DNA of 64,000 nt from Bacteroidales bacterium (GCA_013141455.1 JABFQW010000018.1:38389-102388); one strand, 5' to 3'; shown: positions 46,201-55,547, counted from the first letter of the stretch. Notes: generated from the letters alone by a model not told the origin. Numbers and translations: made by a program.

Positions 46201-46925
46201 CTTGTCCCGTCAAAACGATAGATGGTTCCGCCATCGTTACCCGAGGTGCCGGTGATCAGATATACCGGATATCCGGTTTCGTGGTTGGCCACGGCAATAT
46301 CAAGAATACGGTAATTTACTCCGATTCCGGTGATCGTGTCGGTACGTGTAACCACATTGTGATTTCCATAAGTGCTTGTATCATTGATGCGTACGAGGTA
46401 TTGTTCCAGTCCGGTATATTGATAATGATCCGAAAGGCCCATTCCGGTAACGCTCTGTGGATTGTAAGCCGGATTGATTTGATGAAGCATGTATTTATCG
46501 ATAGCTGTATGGAAACTGCCGCTATCACCCTCCGTAAAACTAATGACAGATGACGATAGTGTACCGCCCTGCTGGGCTGTGCGTAGCGCGACCCATCCTT
46601 TGCTGTTGGTAAAAATTTTTATGCCACCGCCACCCCATCCGCGCTGGGCATTTTCATAATCGAGTGAGTCAAGCGGGAATGGTTGTGTCCAGTTGGCGCC
46701 ATCATCATCGGTGTAAAACAAAGATGCCGGTGTGTTCACGGCGCCAAACAGGCGTAAATTGGTATTGCAATAGGTTAGGTCAACAGCTGCCCCACCATAT
46801 AAACCTAAGTTTACAACTTCACCGGTTGCCTGTGCCATCAGGATGTTATTCAACGAGATAATTGCTACGATCATTAAACTTATAAGGTAAAACGAACGCT
46901 GGATGAAATTAAATTTCTTTTTCAT
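43230..46925 (-). CDS. large T9SS surface protein with BNR/VPS10-like propeller
   Basis: This 1231-aa protein has a signal peptide (about 10-32, ending LMAQ). Residues about 40-770 form repeated beta-propeller blades with Asp-box-like motifs (SLFYTDDDGANWTQP, IWRSSDGGLSWSLV, LWRSDDLGLSWSFV), as in sialidase/VPS10/photosystem-stability-factor-like propellers. Near residue 795 comes the WNGTGNWSEAARWSNGLP region and a beta domain shared with the proteins at 36506 and 38852, then WNMIGNPFPSALNWD. The C-terminus is a type A sorting domain. No sialidase catalytic set was recognised, so a binding or structural role is more likely. Confidence 0.8.
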   Translation of the reverse strand: MKKKFNFIQRSFYLISLMIVAIISLNNILMAQATGEVVNLGLYGGAAVDLTYCNTNLRLFGAVNTPASLFYTDDDGANWTQPFPLDSLDYENAQRGWGGGGIKIFTNSKGWVALRTAQQGGTLSSSVISFTEGDSGSFHTAIDKYMLHQINPAYNPQSVTGMGLSDHYQYTGLEQYLVRINDTSTYGNHNVVTRTDTITGIGVNYRILDIAVANHETGYPVYLITGTSGNDGGTIYRFDGTSFVQLTVAGFPNRVERIFTHPSQITGDTLIASIKNTTTNLRFVYLTVDGGITWNDITPAYGTNWPLHSADYSASWVGSMPLSNGLRLSFPGGGVSDDLGATWTAHVLPDNAMASFPTDPTKVFGAYGLGVAMSITGPEGSFGLTDNVGMAAVSITKIAQSKGIYYVSTNAGLGYTNAYFDETVTGIDRWKAPYGAFPIAGVGDDAGVSSVAVSPTDSLHVVAGHTNGFSVSSTGPVGFSNVTPTGWNTSTNYDSRVNAIRFVSDEIVVAVTGSGSNVLQFPSSPYGNIWRSSDGGLSWSLVTPAGFLQGNAVEVGTANGDTVLYAGTGYYDQSYPKVDGALWRSDDLGLSWSFVNNGPTGLMSGTINMPVYDIDVNPRGNDTIYLASGENLDYALVSSVDGGANYSYTAVVPHGAFSSVLVNSRNPDVISAGARRNVFRLNTITGIIDTTFFGLPGEFVPDLENGSTLLGTTTGFFRITENYGADTTRWNGTGNWSEAARWSNGLPEYLKNIVIESGASQIDNGFEVNELIVNPLCDLTLLTSGELSMNSTLTLKSNATGTASFINQKPGTASYNATVENYLTDGRWHYVSPLVEAATAASYYFAGGSQTWLKEYDEITNTWIYITDETQALETGKGYALWLNTVRANETAIYTGTLNKGDQLMNLSYSGADHGWNMIGNPFPSALNWDLGSWNPQNTTGIAYIWNNGNYLTRNQIGQGTLTDGIIPAGQAFFVQATNAVASVTLPEDACTHNHQQFYKENQSAYVDVLDITVSGSDKTDKTWISFHENGTEGMDIGIDALRLNGTDDMPQLFTKYVDTKLSINVLTTLTTTREIPLYFVAAESGEYEISFDYVESFENDTVILVDMLTGAEVDLKINSTYSFSADPTDSEYRFKLVFNPGAVSIKESPSRDENRPVVSSVHEKIIIDWNTENDIHATVQILDLSGRMLGEYSTNETSTFSIAAGAWSQHIVLIQIMNNDGVYNYKLFIQ

Positions 46926-46948
46926 GACTGCTTATTATTGATTCAAAA

Positions 46949-46979
46949 ATTGCTCATATTGTTCCAATCTGTATATTTG
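46949..46979 (+). promoter_or_regulatory. candidate promoter of the TPR histidine kinase
   Basis: ATTG (46949-46952), 19 nt, then TATATTTG (46972-46979) matches the Bacteroidota promoter pattern with one change in the -33 box. The expected leader is about 110 nt. Confidence 0.4.
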
Positions 46980-47097
46980 GAAAGTTATTACGTACTTATA
47001 CGAATAGCCTCAAAACTATCACTATTGACCTACGCTATCAAGTGCAAATGATGGTATGGAGCCAATGGGATGGTAACCGGCAGATATCAATGAGTGT

Positions 47098-49071
47098 ATG
47101 GAAAGAATCATGAAGACTTTTGTTTGTGTATTACTGATTAATCTTGCAATTCAGTTTTCGGCCAACGCCCAGAATTCCCGAATCGACTCCATCACTGCCC
47201 TGATGAACAGCCCTGCCGGTGAGAGTTTGACTGACGATGCCAGGATGAAGAACTATCTGACTATTGCCTCATCAAACATCTATTCGAATTTTGAACAAAC
47301 GATTATGTTTGCCCGAAAAGCGCTCATCATCGCCCGTCAGATACCCAACCAGCGCGGTGAGGCTATGGCATTAAATTTCATAGGGATTGGCTTTTCAAAC
47401 CAAAGCAGGCACGATTCGGCACTCAGCTACTACCGTAAAGCGCAGGATATTTTGTTGCAGATACATGATACTGTGGGTATTATCCATACGTATAATAATA
47501 TGGGTATCGTGTATAATAACAATGGAAATTACCAGCAATCGGTTCAAAATTACAGTCATGCACTCGAAATGGCAAAAAGTCAGGGCAATATAGAGATGAT
47601 GGCTTTTTCGATAAATAATCTTGCCATTGTTTATTACGAATGGCAGCAGTTTCAGCTTGCCATGGAGTATTACGACCAATCGCTCGCGTTGATCCGTCAG
47701 CTTGGCGATTCGGCTAAAATCGCTGTTTTACTGAATAATATTGGTGAATTGTATGTTGAAACAGGCAAACAGGAGGAAGCGTTGAAAAATTTTCAGGAGG
47801 CACTAAGCATTAGTCAGCAAAGTAACAGCCCGAAAACAACCATGAATGCACACCTGAATATCGGAGATTACCATCTGTTGAAACGTAATTTCAATGAAGC
47901 CCAAAACAATTACCATAAAGCACTGGAAATAGGTGAAGCAAATAATTATCCATTGGGGATTGTCGGCGCCAACATAAAATTAGCTCAGGTTTTGATCGAA
48001 ACAGGCACAGCTGACGATGCATTACCGCTGGCTTCGGAGGGTTTACGTATGGCGCTGAAACTTCAAAATCAAAAATTGATCATTGATGCAAGGCATATAC
48101 TGTATTTGATAAATCAGAAAAAGGGAAATTTCAGGGAGTCGCTCGACCAATTCGTTGCCTATACCGAATTGCAGGATACGCTGTTCAACCAAAATTCACG
48201 TAAAGATATCGCACGTCTGCGAACCGAATATGAAACGGATAAAAAGGAAAAAGAAATCGTATTGCTGAATCAGGACAAAGCCATCCAGTCGCTGGAAATA
48301 GGCAGGCAGAAAAGTTTACGCATTTATACGACACTATTAGCCATCCTTATTTTGTTGGCCGGTTACCTGATGTATAACCGATACCGCTTGCGTCAAAAAA
48401 ACATCAAAACCGAACTTGAGCGCATGAATGTTGATATTGAACAGCGACTGCTGCGCTCGCAGATGAGTCCGCATTTTATTTTCAACTCATTAAATTCGAT
48501 TAACAGTTTCATTGTTAAAAACGATACAAAATCTGCACAGATATTTCTGACAAAATTCTCGGAACTGATCCGGCTCATTCTTGAAAACTCCAGGAAATCA
48601 ATGATTTCCATCGAAGATGAAATAAAAACCCTGCAACTGAACCTCGAAATAGAACAATTGCGTTTCAACGATCGGTTCGAATTCGAGATTATTGCCGGCC
48701 AGGAAATAGATACAGCAAATACCTATATTCCACCCATGTTGGTGCAACCTTTTGTCGAAAACGCTTTGATTCACGGCATACTGCATAAAAAGGAAAAGGG
48801 TTTGATACGTATCCATTTTACTATGGAATCATCAGCTATTCACGCCATTGTAAAAGATAATGGTGTGGGGCGCGAAAAGGCCAGAACGATTGAACATGCG
48901 AATTTCAAAGCACATGAATCGTTAGGTCTGCAACTTACAAAGGAAAGGTTGTTGCTGTTGGGAAAAAAATCGAACAACGATTATCAATACACCATCACTG
49001 ATTTAACCGATGTTAACGGATCGGCTTCCGGAACCATGATCGATGTTTTAATGCCCTGCGAAGTGGAATGA
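47098..49071 (+). CDS. TPR-containing LytS-type sensor histidine kinase
   Basis: This 657-aa protein has a signal peptide (about 5-25, ending ANAQ). About seven TPR units (residues about 70-350) form a periplasmic sensor, followed by a coiled coil, one transmembrane helix (YTTLLAILILLAGYLMY, about 400-420) and a His_kinase domain with QMSPHFIFNSLNSI (phospho-acceptor His459). The ATPase part has PPMLVQPFVENALIHG and DNGVG. The alternative start at 47110 is equally possible because ATG there follows a GGAAAG sequence. It is paired with the LytTR regulator 24 nt downstream. Confidence 0.88.
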   Translation: MERIMKTFVCVLLINLAIQFSANAQNSRIDSITALMNSPAGESLTDDARMKNYLTIASSNIYSNFEQTIMFARKALIIARQIPNQRGEAMALNFIGIGFSNQSRHDSALSYYRKAQDILLQIHDTVGIIHTYNNMGIVYNNNGNYQQSVQNYSHALEMAKSQGNIEMMAFSINNLAIVYYEWQQFQLAMEYYDQSLALIRQLGDSAKIAVLLNNIGELYVETGKQEEALKNFQEALSISQQSNSPKTTMNAHLNIGDYHLLKRNFNEAQNNYHKALEIGEANNYPLGIVGANIKLAQVLIETGTADDALPLASEGLRMALKLQNQKLIIDARHILYLINQKKGNFRESLDQFVAYTELQDTLFNQNSRKDIARLRTEYETDKKEKEIVLLNQDKAIQSLEIGRQKSLRIYTTLLAILILLAGYLMYNRYRLRQKNIKTELERMNVDIEQRLLRSQMSPHFIFNSLNSINSFIVKNDTKSAQIFLTKFSELIRLILENSRKSMISIEDEIKTLQLNLEIEQLRFNDRFEFEIIAGQEIDTANTYIPPMLVQPFVENALIHGILHKKEKGLIRIHFTMESSAIHAIVKDNGVGREKARTIEHANFKAHESLGLQLTKERLLLLGKKSNNDYQYTITDLTDVNGSASGTMIDVLMPCEVE

Positions 49072-49095
49072 TCAATCGTTTCTTATATTTGTTGC

Positions 49096-49830
49096 ATGAT
49101 CAAAACAATAATCATCGACGACGAGGAAAAAGCCCGTTTTACGTTAAAGCAATTATTAGCTGAATATGCTACTGATATTCAAATTGTTGGTGAGGCAGCC
49201 AATGTAGCCGATGGCCTTCAGCTCATTGCCGAAATCACTCCTGATCTGGTTTTTCTGGATGTTCAGATGCCTGATGGAACAGGTTTTGATTTGCTTGATA
49301 AGGTTTCTAATATTTCTTTCAAAGTCATTTTTGTTTCGGCTTTCGACCATTTTGCACTCACTGCTTTTAAATTCAGCGCCATCGATTACCTGCTGAAACC
49401 GGTGAATGCTGATGATCTTGTGAAGGCGCTTACGAAAATTGAACTATCAGGAGACAATCAACCGGCTAAAATAAAAGTGTTGCTTGGCAACCGGAGCGGG
49501 ATCGAGAAGATAGTGCTTCCATCGCTGGATGAGTTGATTTTCGTACGGATTGATGAAATAGTCAGGTGCGAATCGGATAATAATTATACCCATTTTTATC
49601 TCCAAAACGGCGACCGGATTCTTGTATCCAGAACACTGAAAGATTATGAAGAATTGCTTGAATCGATGGGATTCTTCCGGATTCATAAGTCGTCGATTAT
49701 CAATATGCGTTTTCTGAAAAAATACAAAAAGGGAGAAGGTGGAACCGTTACCATGGAAGATGGAACCCAGCTTGAAGTGAGCCGCCGGCGCAAGGATGAT
49801 TTTTTGAGAACCCTTCAGAATCAGAGCTAA
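49096..49830 (+). CDS. LytTR-family response regulator
   Basis: This 244-aa regulator has a receiver domain with acidic IIDDEEKA at the N-terminus, phospho-acceptor Asp55 in FLDVQMPDGTG, and the conserved LLKPV lysine. It is followed by a LytTR DNA-binding domain (residues about 140-240; IDEIVRCESDNNYTHFYL, then FFRIHKSSIINM). It is the partner of the kinase just upstream. The next gene is cydA, but a strong hairpin separates them, so control of cydAB by this system is possible but not shown. Confidence 0.9.
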   Translation: MIKTIIIDDEEKARFTLKQLLAEYATDIQIVGEAANVADGLQLIAEITPDLVFLDVQMPDGTGFDLLDKVSNISFKVIFVSAFDHFALTAFKFSAIDYLLKPVNADDLVKALTKIELSGDNQPAKIKVLLGNRSGIEKIVLPSLDELIFVRIDEIVRCESDNNYTHFYLQNGDRILVSRTLKDYEELLESMGFFRIHKSSIINMRFLKKYKKGEGGTVTMEDGTQLEVSRRRKDDFLRTLQNQS

Positions 49831-49834
49831 TAAC

Positions 49835-49880
49835 AATAATTCATTTGCCACTGACTTTAGTCAGTGGCAAATGAATTATT
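49835..49880. terminator. perfect 21-bp hairpin after the two-component operon
   Basis: The arms 49835-49855 and 49860-49880 are exact reverse complements with a 4-nt TTTA loop. There is no T-run after it, but the stem itself has A/T ends. It could end transcription of the regulator gene in either direction, or be an operator upstream of cydA. Confidence 0.75.
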
Positions 49881-49952
49881 GACCTACTTTTGAGAAGTCA
49901 TTCAACTTTTCAATTTTCATCATAAACTACTGTCATTTAATACAATATAATC

Positions 49953-51344
49953 ATGGATGTCGAATTATTGTCACGCATTCAGTTTGCTTTTACCATATCG
50001 TTTCATTATATATATCCACCCCTGAGCATTGGCATCGGTCTGATTATGGTGTTAATGGAAGGGGCATATCTACGGACCCATAACAAGATGTATGAGCAGT
50101 TGGCGCGGTTCTGGACAAAAATATTTGCCATCACTTTCGGACTCGGCGTGGCCACCGGCATCGTGATGGAGTTTGAATTTGGGACAAACTGGGCTGTTTA
50201 TTCACGATATGTCGGTGATATTTTCGGGAGCGCCCTGGCAGCCGAAGGTATTTTTGCCTTCGCGCTTGAAAGTGGTTTTCTGGGTGTTTTACTCTTTGGC
50301 TGGAACAGGGTGACGCCGAAGGTACATTTCATTTCAACTGTGGGTGTATGGCTCGGTTCCATGTTTTCGGCTGTCTGGATCGTGGTCGCCAACAGTTGGC
50401 AGCAAACGCCAACCGGTTATCATATTGTTGGTGAAGGCTTACAGGCCCGGGCCGAAATAACCGATTTCCAGGCCATGGTATTCAATCCATCGAGTGTCGA
50501 TCGGATACTGCATGTATGGATTGGCGCATTGATCGCCGGTGCTTTTCTGGTGATGAGCGTTCATGCCTGGTATCTGCTCAAAGGACGCTTTGTTGCCTTG
50601 TCGAAAAAGGCATTTGTGATTGCACTTTGTGTGGCGGCCATAGCCTCTGTGTTGCAATTGGTTACCGGACATGGTTCAGCCAATGGCGTTGCCATCAATC
50701 AACCGGCGAAGTTAGCCGCCTTCGAAGGGCATTACAACAGTGCCAACCAGGCTGATTTATACATTTTTGGTTGGGTTGACCAGAAAAACCAAAAGGTTTA
50801 CGGGCCTTATGTCCCCGGCGGATTGAGTTTTTTACTGCACAACAATTTCGACACAAAAGTGCCTGCACTAAATGATTTTCCGAAAGATGAAGTTCCGACA
50901 CAGGTGAATGCCATCTTTCAGTTTTATCACCTGATGGTGGCTTTCGGAATATTTTTCATCGGGATATCACTCTTCGGAATATTCCTTTGGTGGCGCGGTA
51001 AGCTGTTCGACTACAAATGGCTGCTCAGGATTTTTGTGCTTTCGGTGATTTTGCCGCAGTTGGCAAATCAATTTGGATGGTTTTCGGCTGAAATGGGCCG
51101 TCAACCCTGGGTTGTTTATGGATTGCTACGAACATCTGATGCTTTTTCGGCGGTCGTGACGGCCAACCAGGTGCTTTTCTCTCTGATCATGTTCACCTTG
51201 ATTTACGCTTTACTTTTTGTCCTGTTCCTGTATCTTCTCAATAAAAAAATCAAGGCCGGACCGCATGACGAGAGTTTCACCGAAACCCGTCCGTTGCAGG
51301 AGAGCTTAGCCAGCGAATTTCAGTCAGAAAACAACAACCTATAA
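49953..51344 (+). CDS. cydA: cytochrome bd quinol oxidase subunit I
   Basis: This is a 463-aa membrane protein. His18 near the N-terminus corresponds to the heme ligand His19 of E. coli Cyd[11 protein letters not shown] carries the counterpart of His186 and EMGRQPW the region of Met393. [16 protein letters not shown] holds the conserved proton-channel glutamates. The Q-loop segment [13 protein letters not shown] is present, but the loop is short (463 aa in total against about 520 in E. coli). It oxidises quinol and reduces oxygen with high affinity, which fits a largely anaerobic lifestyle. cydB follows 6 nt later. Confidence 0.95.
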   Translation: MDVELLSRIQFAFTISFHYIYPPLSIGIGLIMVLMEGAYLRTHNKMYEQLARFWTKIFAITFGLGVATGIVMEFEFGTNWAVYSRYVGDIFGSALAAEGIFAFALESGFLGVLLFGWNRVTPKVHFISTVGVWLGSMFSAVWIVVANSWQQTPTGYHIVGEGLQARAEITDFQAMVFNPSSVDRILHVWIGALIAGAFLVMSVHAWYLLKGRFVALSKKAFVIALCVAAIASVLQLVTGHGSANGVAINQPAKLAAFEGHYNSANQADLYIFGWVDQKNQKVYGPYVPGGLSFLLHNNFDTKVPALNDFPKDEVPTQVNAIFQFYHLMVAFGIFFIGISLFGIFLWWRGKLFDYKWLLRIFVLSVILPQLANQFGWFSAEMGRQPWVVYGLLRTSDAFSAVVTANQVLFSLIMFTLIYALLFVLFLYLLNKKIKAGPHDESFTETRPLQESLASEFQSENNNL

Positions 51345-51350
51345 AACGAA

Positions 51351-52391
51351 ATGTATATGCAAACGATATTTGGAATTGATTATCCAACGCTTTGGTTTCT
51401 GGTTGTTGGAGGCCTGTTTTCGGGTTATGCCATTTTAGATGGATTCGATCTGGGTGCAGGTGCGTGGCATCTGTTTCTGAAAAAAGAAGAAAGCCGTCGC
51501 ATTGCCCTTAACGCGGTGGGTCCGGTTTGGGACGGCAATGAAGTATGGTTGGTTATTGGTGGTGGAGCGCTCTTTGCAGGTTTCCCTGTTTTGTATGCTT
51601 CTCTGTTTTCGACCATGTATATTCCGTTCATGCTTTTTCTGTTTTCATTGATTTTCAGGGCGGTATCAATCGAGTTTCGAAGTAAGGAAAATATGAAATG
51701 GTGGCGCAACACCTGGGATATCTGTTACAGTGTATCAAGCGCGCTCATGGCCTTGCTGCTTGGTGTTGTAATGGGTAATATTCTTCAGGGGATTGCCATT
51801 GGCCCCGATTTTCAGTTTACCGGTCATTGGCTCCAGTTCCTGAATCCCTACGCCATCATGGTAGGTATCACCACGCTGGCGCTGTTTATGATGCATGGCG
51901 CCATATATTTGGCCATGAAAACCGAAGGAAAGCTGTTTGTGAAAGTCAATTCGCTGCTTAACATATCGATTATCTTTTTCATTGTAAGTTATAGTGTCGT
52001 AACGCTTTACACATTGATTTACCTACCGCATCTGTCGGATAACCTGCGCGAAAACGCTGCGCTTTTCATAGTGCCATTGCTGGCTTTCCTGAGTATTGCC
52101 AATGTTCCCCGTTTGGTGAGTAAAGCGAAATATGTGCATGCTTTCCTGTTTTCATCGCTCAGCATGAGTTTTCTATTGATGTTGGTCGCCATCGAATTGT
52201 ATCCGGTATTGATCCGTTCCACCATCGATCCGGCTTACAGCATTACGGTTTACAATGCGGCTTCCTCCGAAAAATCTTTAGGTATCATGTTGCTGATGAC
52301 GGCCATTGGGGCTCCGCTTGTGATCGCTTATACCGTTTTTGTTTACCGAACTTTCTGGGGGAAGGTGAAGATGGATGAAACGAGTTATTAA
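51351..52391 (+). CDS. cydB: cytochrome bd quinol oxidase subunit II
   Basis: This 346-aa membrane protein has the CydB opening DGFDLGAGAWHLFL and the family segment VWDGNEVWLVIGGGALFAGFP. About eight transmembrane segments follow. ATG at 51351 was used; a second ATG two codons later is equally plausible. No cydX-like small gene was found after it. A pair of 22-bp direct repeats follows in the downstream gap. Confidence 0.95.
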   Translation: MYMQTIFGIDYPTLWFLVVGGLFSGYAILDGFDLGAGAWHLFLKKEESRRIALNAVGPVWDGNEVWLVIGGGALFAGFPVLYASLFSTMYIPFMLFLFSLIFRAVSIEFRSKENMKWWRNTWDICYSVSSALMALLLGVVMGNILQGIAIGPDFQFTGHWLQFLNPYAIMVGITTLALFMMHGAIYLAMKTEGKLFVKVNSLLNISIIFFIVSYSVVTLYTLIYLPHLSDNLRENAALFIVPLLAFLSIANVPRLVSKAKYVHAFLFSSLSMSFLLMLVAIELYPVLIRSTIDPAYSITVYNAASSEKSLGIMLLMTAIGAPLVIAYTVFVYRTFWGKVKMDETSY

Positions 52392-52464
52392 AGGAAAGGT
52401 GGGCATTGACAAACAAAATAAAAACGCTATTTCTACTGCAGAAATAGTTCACCCACCATGATAC

Positions 52465-52526
52465 TTTATTCAGTATACTTAACAAAGTTCATAAAAACAA
52501 TCATTTTATTCAGTATACTTAACAAA
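52465..52526. repeat. two perfect 22-bp direct repeats downstream of cydB
   Basis: TTTATTCAGTATACTTAACA with two more A residues occurs at 52465-52486 and again at 52505-52526, exactly 40 bp apart. Each copy contains the palindrome AGTATACT. They lie between cydB and the convergent lipoprotein gene. They could be a small operator-like site or the trace of a short duplication. Confidence 0.7.
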
Positions 52527-52540
52527 AATTGAAAAGCCCC

Positions 52541-53044
52541 CTAAATCCCCCACGGGTAATTTGTCCTTGTAACACAAGAACTGCCTTGCTGAAGAGCTGC
52601 CAGATCAACCGGGAATTCAATTTTCTCCTGATCGCCGCAATAAGGTTCGATGAATTTGATCTGGTATTTTTTTGCTTCTACACCTTTCACTTCGATATCA
52701 AGATCATACAGACAATTGCAATCGCATAAACTGCTATTTTCAAACTCCTCAATAAGGATGGTGTCGTTTTTGAGCGAAACGTTACAATAAAATCCTTCGG
52801 GGCAGCAATTGAATGCAGTATTGATATGTTTGAAAATCAATATTTTACTTGTTATATTATAACTGTATTCCACGCACGAATAGTTGGTTGTTGTATCAGA
52901 CTTCAGATCGCTTTTACAATTGGAATTGCCAATTAAACTTCCGGTTACCGGGCCGGGATTGATTTTCTCTTTTTCGGCACAACGATAGAAAAGAAGAAGT
53001 GACAAAATAATCATAGTAAATGGGATAATTATGTTTGATTTCAT
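52541..53044 (-). CDS. putative lipoprotein, 3' end merged with an intergenic repeat
   Basis: This is a 167-aa protein with an N-terminal membrane segment followed by Cys (LLLFYRCAEKEK), a relaxed lipobox. Many cysteines are spread through the rest (SCVEYS, NCCPEGFYC, LCDCNCLYDL, EPYCG). I do not recognise the family. The stop codon lies within the sequence GGGGGATTTAGGGGGC, a dispersed Bacteroidota intergenic repeat, so the last residues (YPWGI) come partly from the repeat. The gene may be slightly truncated or have acquired its end from the element. Confidence 0.5.
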   Translation of the reverse strand: MKSNIIIPFTMIILSLLLFYRCAEKEKINPGPVTGSLIGNSNCKSDLKSDTTTNYSCVEYSYNITSKILIFKHINTAFNCCPEGFYCNVSLKNDTILIEEFENSSLCDCNCLYDLDIEVKGVEAKKYQIKFIEPYCGDQEKIEFPVDLAALQQGSSCVTRTNYPWGI

Positions 53045-53099
53045 AGCAATATGGATTTAATGGGTGATCCTATGACTTAAAACTAAAGTTGTCCAATCA

Positions 53100-55121
53100 T
53101 TACAATTCCAATCTCTGCAAAATTAATGCCGTCCTGCTCAAATTATAGATTTTCATAAACACCAATCCATCCCTTTCATAGGTCGGGAAATGAATAGCTG
53201 TATCGATGCGGCCAAAACCGCCGAAATCCTTATCATCGGTCGAGAGTATGATTTTATAATCACCGGTTTGTTTCACTTGTATTTCATATCCTGGCAAGGC
53301 ATTGGATGTGTGCCAGTTAAACACAAAAATAAGGTTGTTGCGTTCGAAAACAAGCGTTTTATTGGCTTCATCAGCCTGCATCAGCCAGGGTGGCATCGAA
53401 AGCATGATATTGGTTTCTTTTACCATTTTTAGCATCGCGCGGTCGAAATCAGAAAGCCAATGGTATTTCAGATAATCTTTTTCGACAAGCGACCATTGCC
53501 TGCGCGCATGTTGGTAACTCCAATCGTTACCCAAACGTGGGAAATCGATCCATTCGGGATGACCAAACTCATTTCCCATGAAATTTAACCAGCCTTCGCC
53601 ACCTAATGAAATAGTAAACAACCTGATCATTTTATGCAAAGCGATGCCCCGATCGACGATCAGATTTTGCTGGTCTTTTGCCATGTGAAAATACATTTCC
53701 TTGTCCATTAGCCTGAAAGCGATGGTTTTATCACCCACCAGGGCCTGGTCGTGCGATTCGGCATAGGCAATGGTTTTAATGTCGAAATGGCGGTTGGTCA
53801 AGGTGTCATACATTTCATGGATGCTCCAGTTTTCGTCACTCTGGTCTTTGAGCAGTTTGATCCAGAAATCGGGTAAGCCCATACCCAAACGGTAATCGAA
53901 TCCGATGCCACCATCTTCGATCGGGTTGCAGAGACCTGGCATCCCGCTGACTTCTTCGGCAATACTGATATTGTTGTTACTTAGCTGATGCATCAGTTCG
54001 TTGGCAAGCTGAAGATAGGTGATGGCATCAAATTCAACGCCATCGGTAAAAAACTGTTCAGGGCTTGTGAAATCTACCCCATTTCCATGGTGGAAATAGA
54101 TCATCGAAGTAACCCCATCGAAGCGGTAGCCGTCAAACCTGAATTCATCGAGCCAGTAACGGATGTTTGAAAGCAGAAACTGCAACACCTCCTGTTTGCC
54201 GTAATTGAAAAGTTTTGAATCCCATAGAGGATGTTCGCCACGACCACCCGGATGGGTATATTGCGAATCGGTCCCGTCGAACATATTCAGTCCTTCGCGC
54301 GTGTTTTTTACGGTATGCGAATGCACGATGTCCATGATCACGATCAATCCCATTTTATGCGCTGTATCGACGAGTTCTTTCAGTTCCTCTGGAGTACCAA
54401 AGCGTGAACTGGCCGCGAAGAAATTTGAAACATGGTATCCAAATGAGCCATAATACGGATGTTCGGCGATGGCCATCAACTGTACAGCATTGTAACCGGC
54501 TTTTACAATTTTAGGTAAAATATTGTCAGTAAATTCTTTATAGGAACCAACACCTTCGGTTTCCTGTGCCATACCAATATGCGATTCATAGATCAACAGC
54601 GGTTGGCTCTTCGCAAGAACAGGGTTTTTGCTTTTAAATTTGTAAGGTTTTTCGGGATGCCAGAACTGCCCGCAGAAATCTTTTGAATTTTCATCCTGAA
54701 CCACGCGCCTGATATACACCGGTATGCGTTCGTTGATTCCCATTGCACTATGGATAATCACTTTCACCAGACTTTCATGCACCAATTGTTTGCTGTATTT
54801 TTCATCGGCGAGAAATATTTCCCAGATGCCATGTCCGTTGTTGATGAGCGGTTCCGATGATTTGTTCCAGTTGTTGAAATCACCGAACAAACAAAGTTGC
54901 GCTGCGCCGGGAGCCCATTCGCGGTACCACCAACCTTTGCGCACCTTATCATAATTAAAACCGAAAACCTGATCACCTGTCGCGAAGGCTTTCAGACTAC
55001 CGAAATTGGCCACAATCTGATTCAGACGATCTCTGAATCGCTGGTAACGTTGTGTTACAGCATCATTCACCGGTTCGAGCCAGGCATCATTTTCAACGAT
55101 TTTCATTCGATTTTGGTTCAT
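53100..55121 (-). CDS. 1,4-alpha-glucan branching enzyme-like GH13 protein
   Basis: This 673-aa cytoplasmic protein resembles the eukaryotic-like GlgB/GBE1 group. An N-terminal CBM48 domain (WWYREWAPGAAQLCLFGDFNNW) precedes the GH13 barrel with NVVxxH-type IVHSHTVKN, nucleophile Asp in GYRFDGVTSM, acid/base Glu in SIAEEVSG and the third Asp in AESHDQAL. It transfers alpha-1,4 segments to make alpha-1,6 branches in glycogen. The window also holds an alpha-amylase, suggesting glycogen-type storage. A possible promoter element TATCTTTG lies at 55169-55176 on the minus strand. Confidence 0.87.
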   Translation of the reverse strand: MNQNRMKIVENDAWLEPVNDAVTQRYQRFRDRLNQIVANFGSLKAFATGDQVFGFNYDKVRKGWWYREWAPGAAQLCLFGDFNNWNKSSEPLINNGHGIWEIFLADEKYSKQLVHESLVKVIIHSAMGINERIPVYIRRVVQDENSKDFCGQFWHPEKPYKFKSKNPVLAKSQPLLIYESHIGMAQETEGVGSYKEFTDNILPKIVKAGYNAVQLMAIAEHPYYGSFGYHVSNFFAASSRFGTPEELKELVDTAHKMGLIVIMDIVHSHTVKNTREGLNMFDGTDSQYTHPGGRGEHPLWDSKLFNYGKQEVLQFLLSNIRYWLDEFRFDGYRFDGVTSMIYFHHGNGVDFTSPEQFFTDGVEFDAITYLQLANELMHQLSNNNISIAEEVSGMPGLCNPIEDGGIGFDYRLGMGLPDFWIKLLKDQSDENWSIHEMYDTLTNRHFDIKTIAYAESHDQALVGDKTIAFRLMDKEMYFHMAKDQQNLIVDRGIALHKMIRLFTISLGGEGWLNFMGNEFGHPEWIDFPRLGNDWSYQHARRQWSLVEKDYLKYHWLSDFDRAMLKMVKETNIMLSMPPWLMQADEANKTLVFERNNLIFVFNWHTSNALPGYEIQVKQTGDYKIILSTDDKDFGGFGRIDTAIHFPTYERDGLVFMKIYNLSRTALILQRLEL

Positions 55122-55547
55122 TGTTGAGAGGTGTTCAAATTAATTTACCCAAGTTGGAGTACACGTCTCAAAGATACGTGAATTTGATTTCTTTGGGTAA
55201 TGTATGCCAATTAATCTTTGTACTGCCTGATGCACAATCACAACAAATGGTACTTCCATCTACTGCTGGAACACATTTGTATTGTGTTTGTCTTCTCTTA
55301 ATATAAGCTCAAACAATGGATATCAATTTTGTGAAATTTGAATAATGGCATACGAAACGAATACAAATTCATCTGGAAAAGTGTAGTTTAAGCAGTAAAC
55401 TTTAATGAGCAGTTTGTTAGGCTTAACGGTCTTTCTGCGATTGCATCTTATCCCGGATTCGCACAATTCCTGATATAAAACAAGATAGAATTAGGATCGC
55501 TTCAGAAAAAGACGCAATTTTGTACCTGATTAGTAGTATAAAAAAAC
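55122..55547. other. divergent intergenic region
   Basis: These 426 bases have no gene. TATCTTTG read on the minus strand (55176-55169) stands 48 nt before the branching-enzyme start and is a plausible -7 element without a matching -33. On the plus side a one-mismatch -7 (CAATTTTG, about 55513-55520) stands before the outer-membrane protein. Nothing else was recognised. Confidence 0.45.

Noticed and set aside
49084..49091. TATATTTG just before the LytTR regulator start
   Set aside because: It lies four bases before the ATG, has no -33 partner and would give a leaderless transcript inside an operon.
52427..52447. CTATTTC/GAAATAG small hairpin after cydB as a terminator
   Set aside because: The 7-bp A/T-rich stem is too weak and lacks a T-run.
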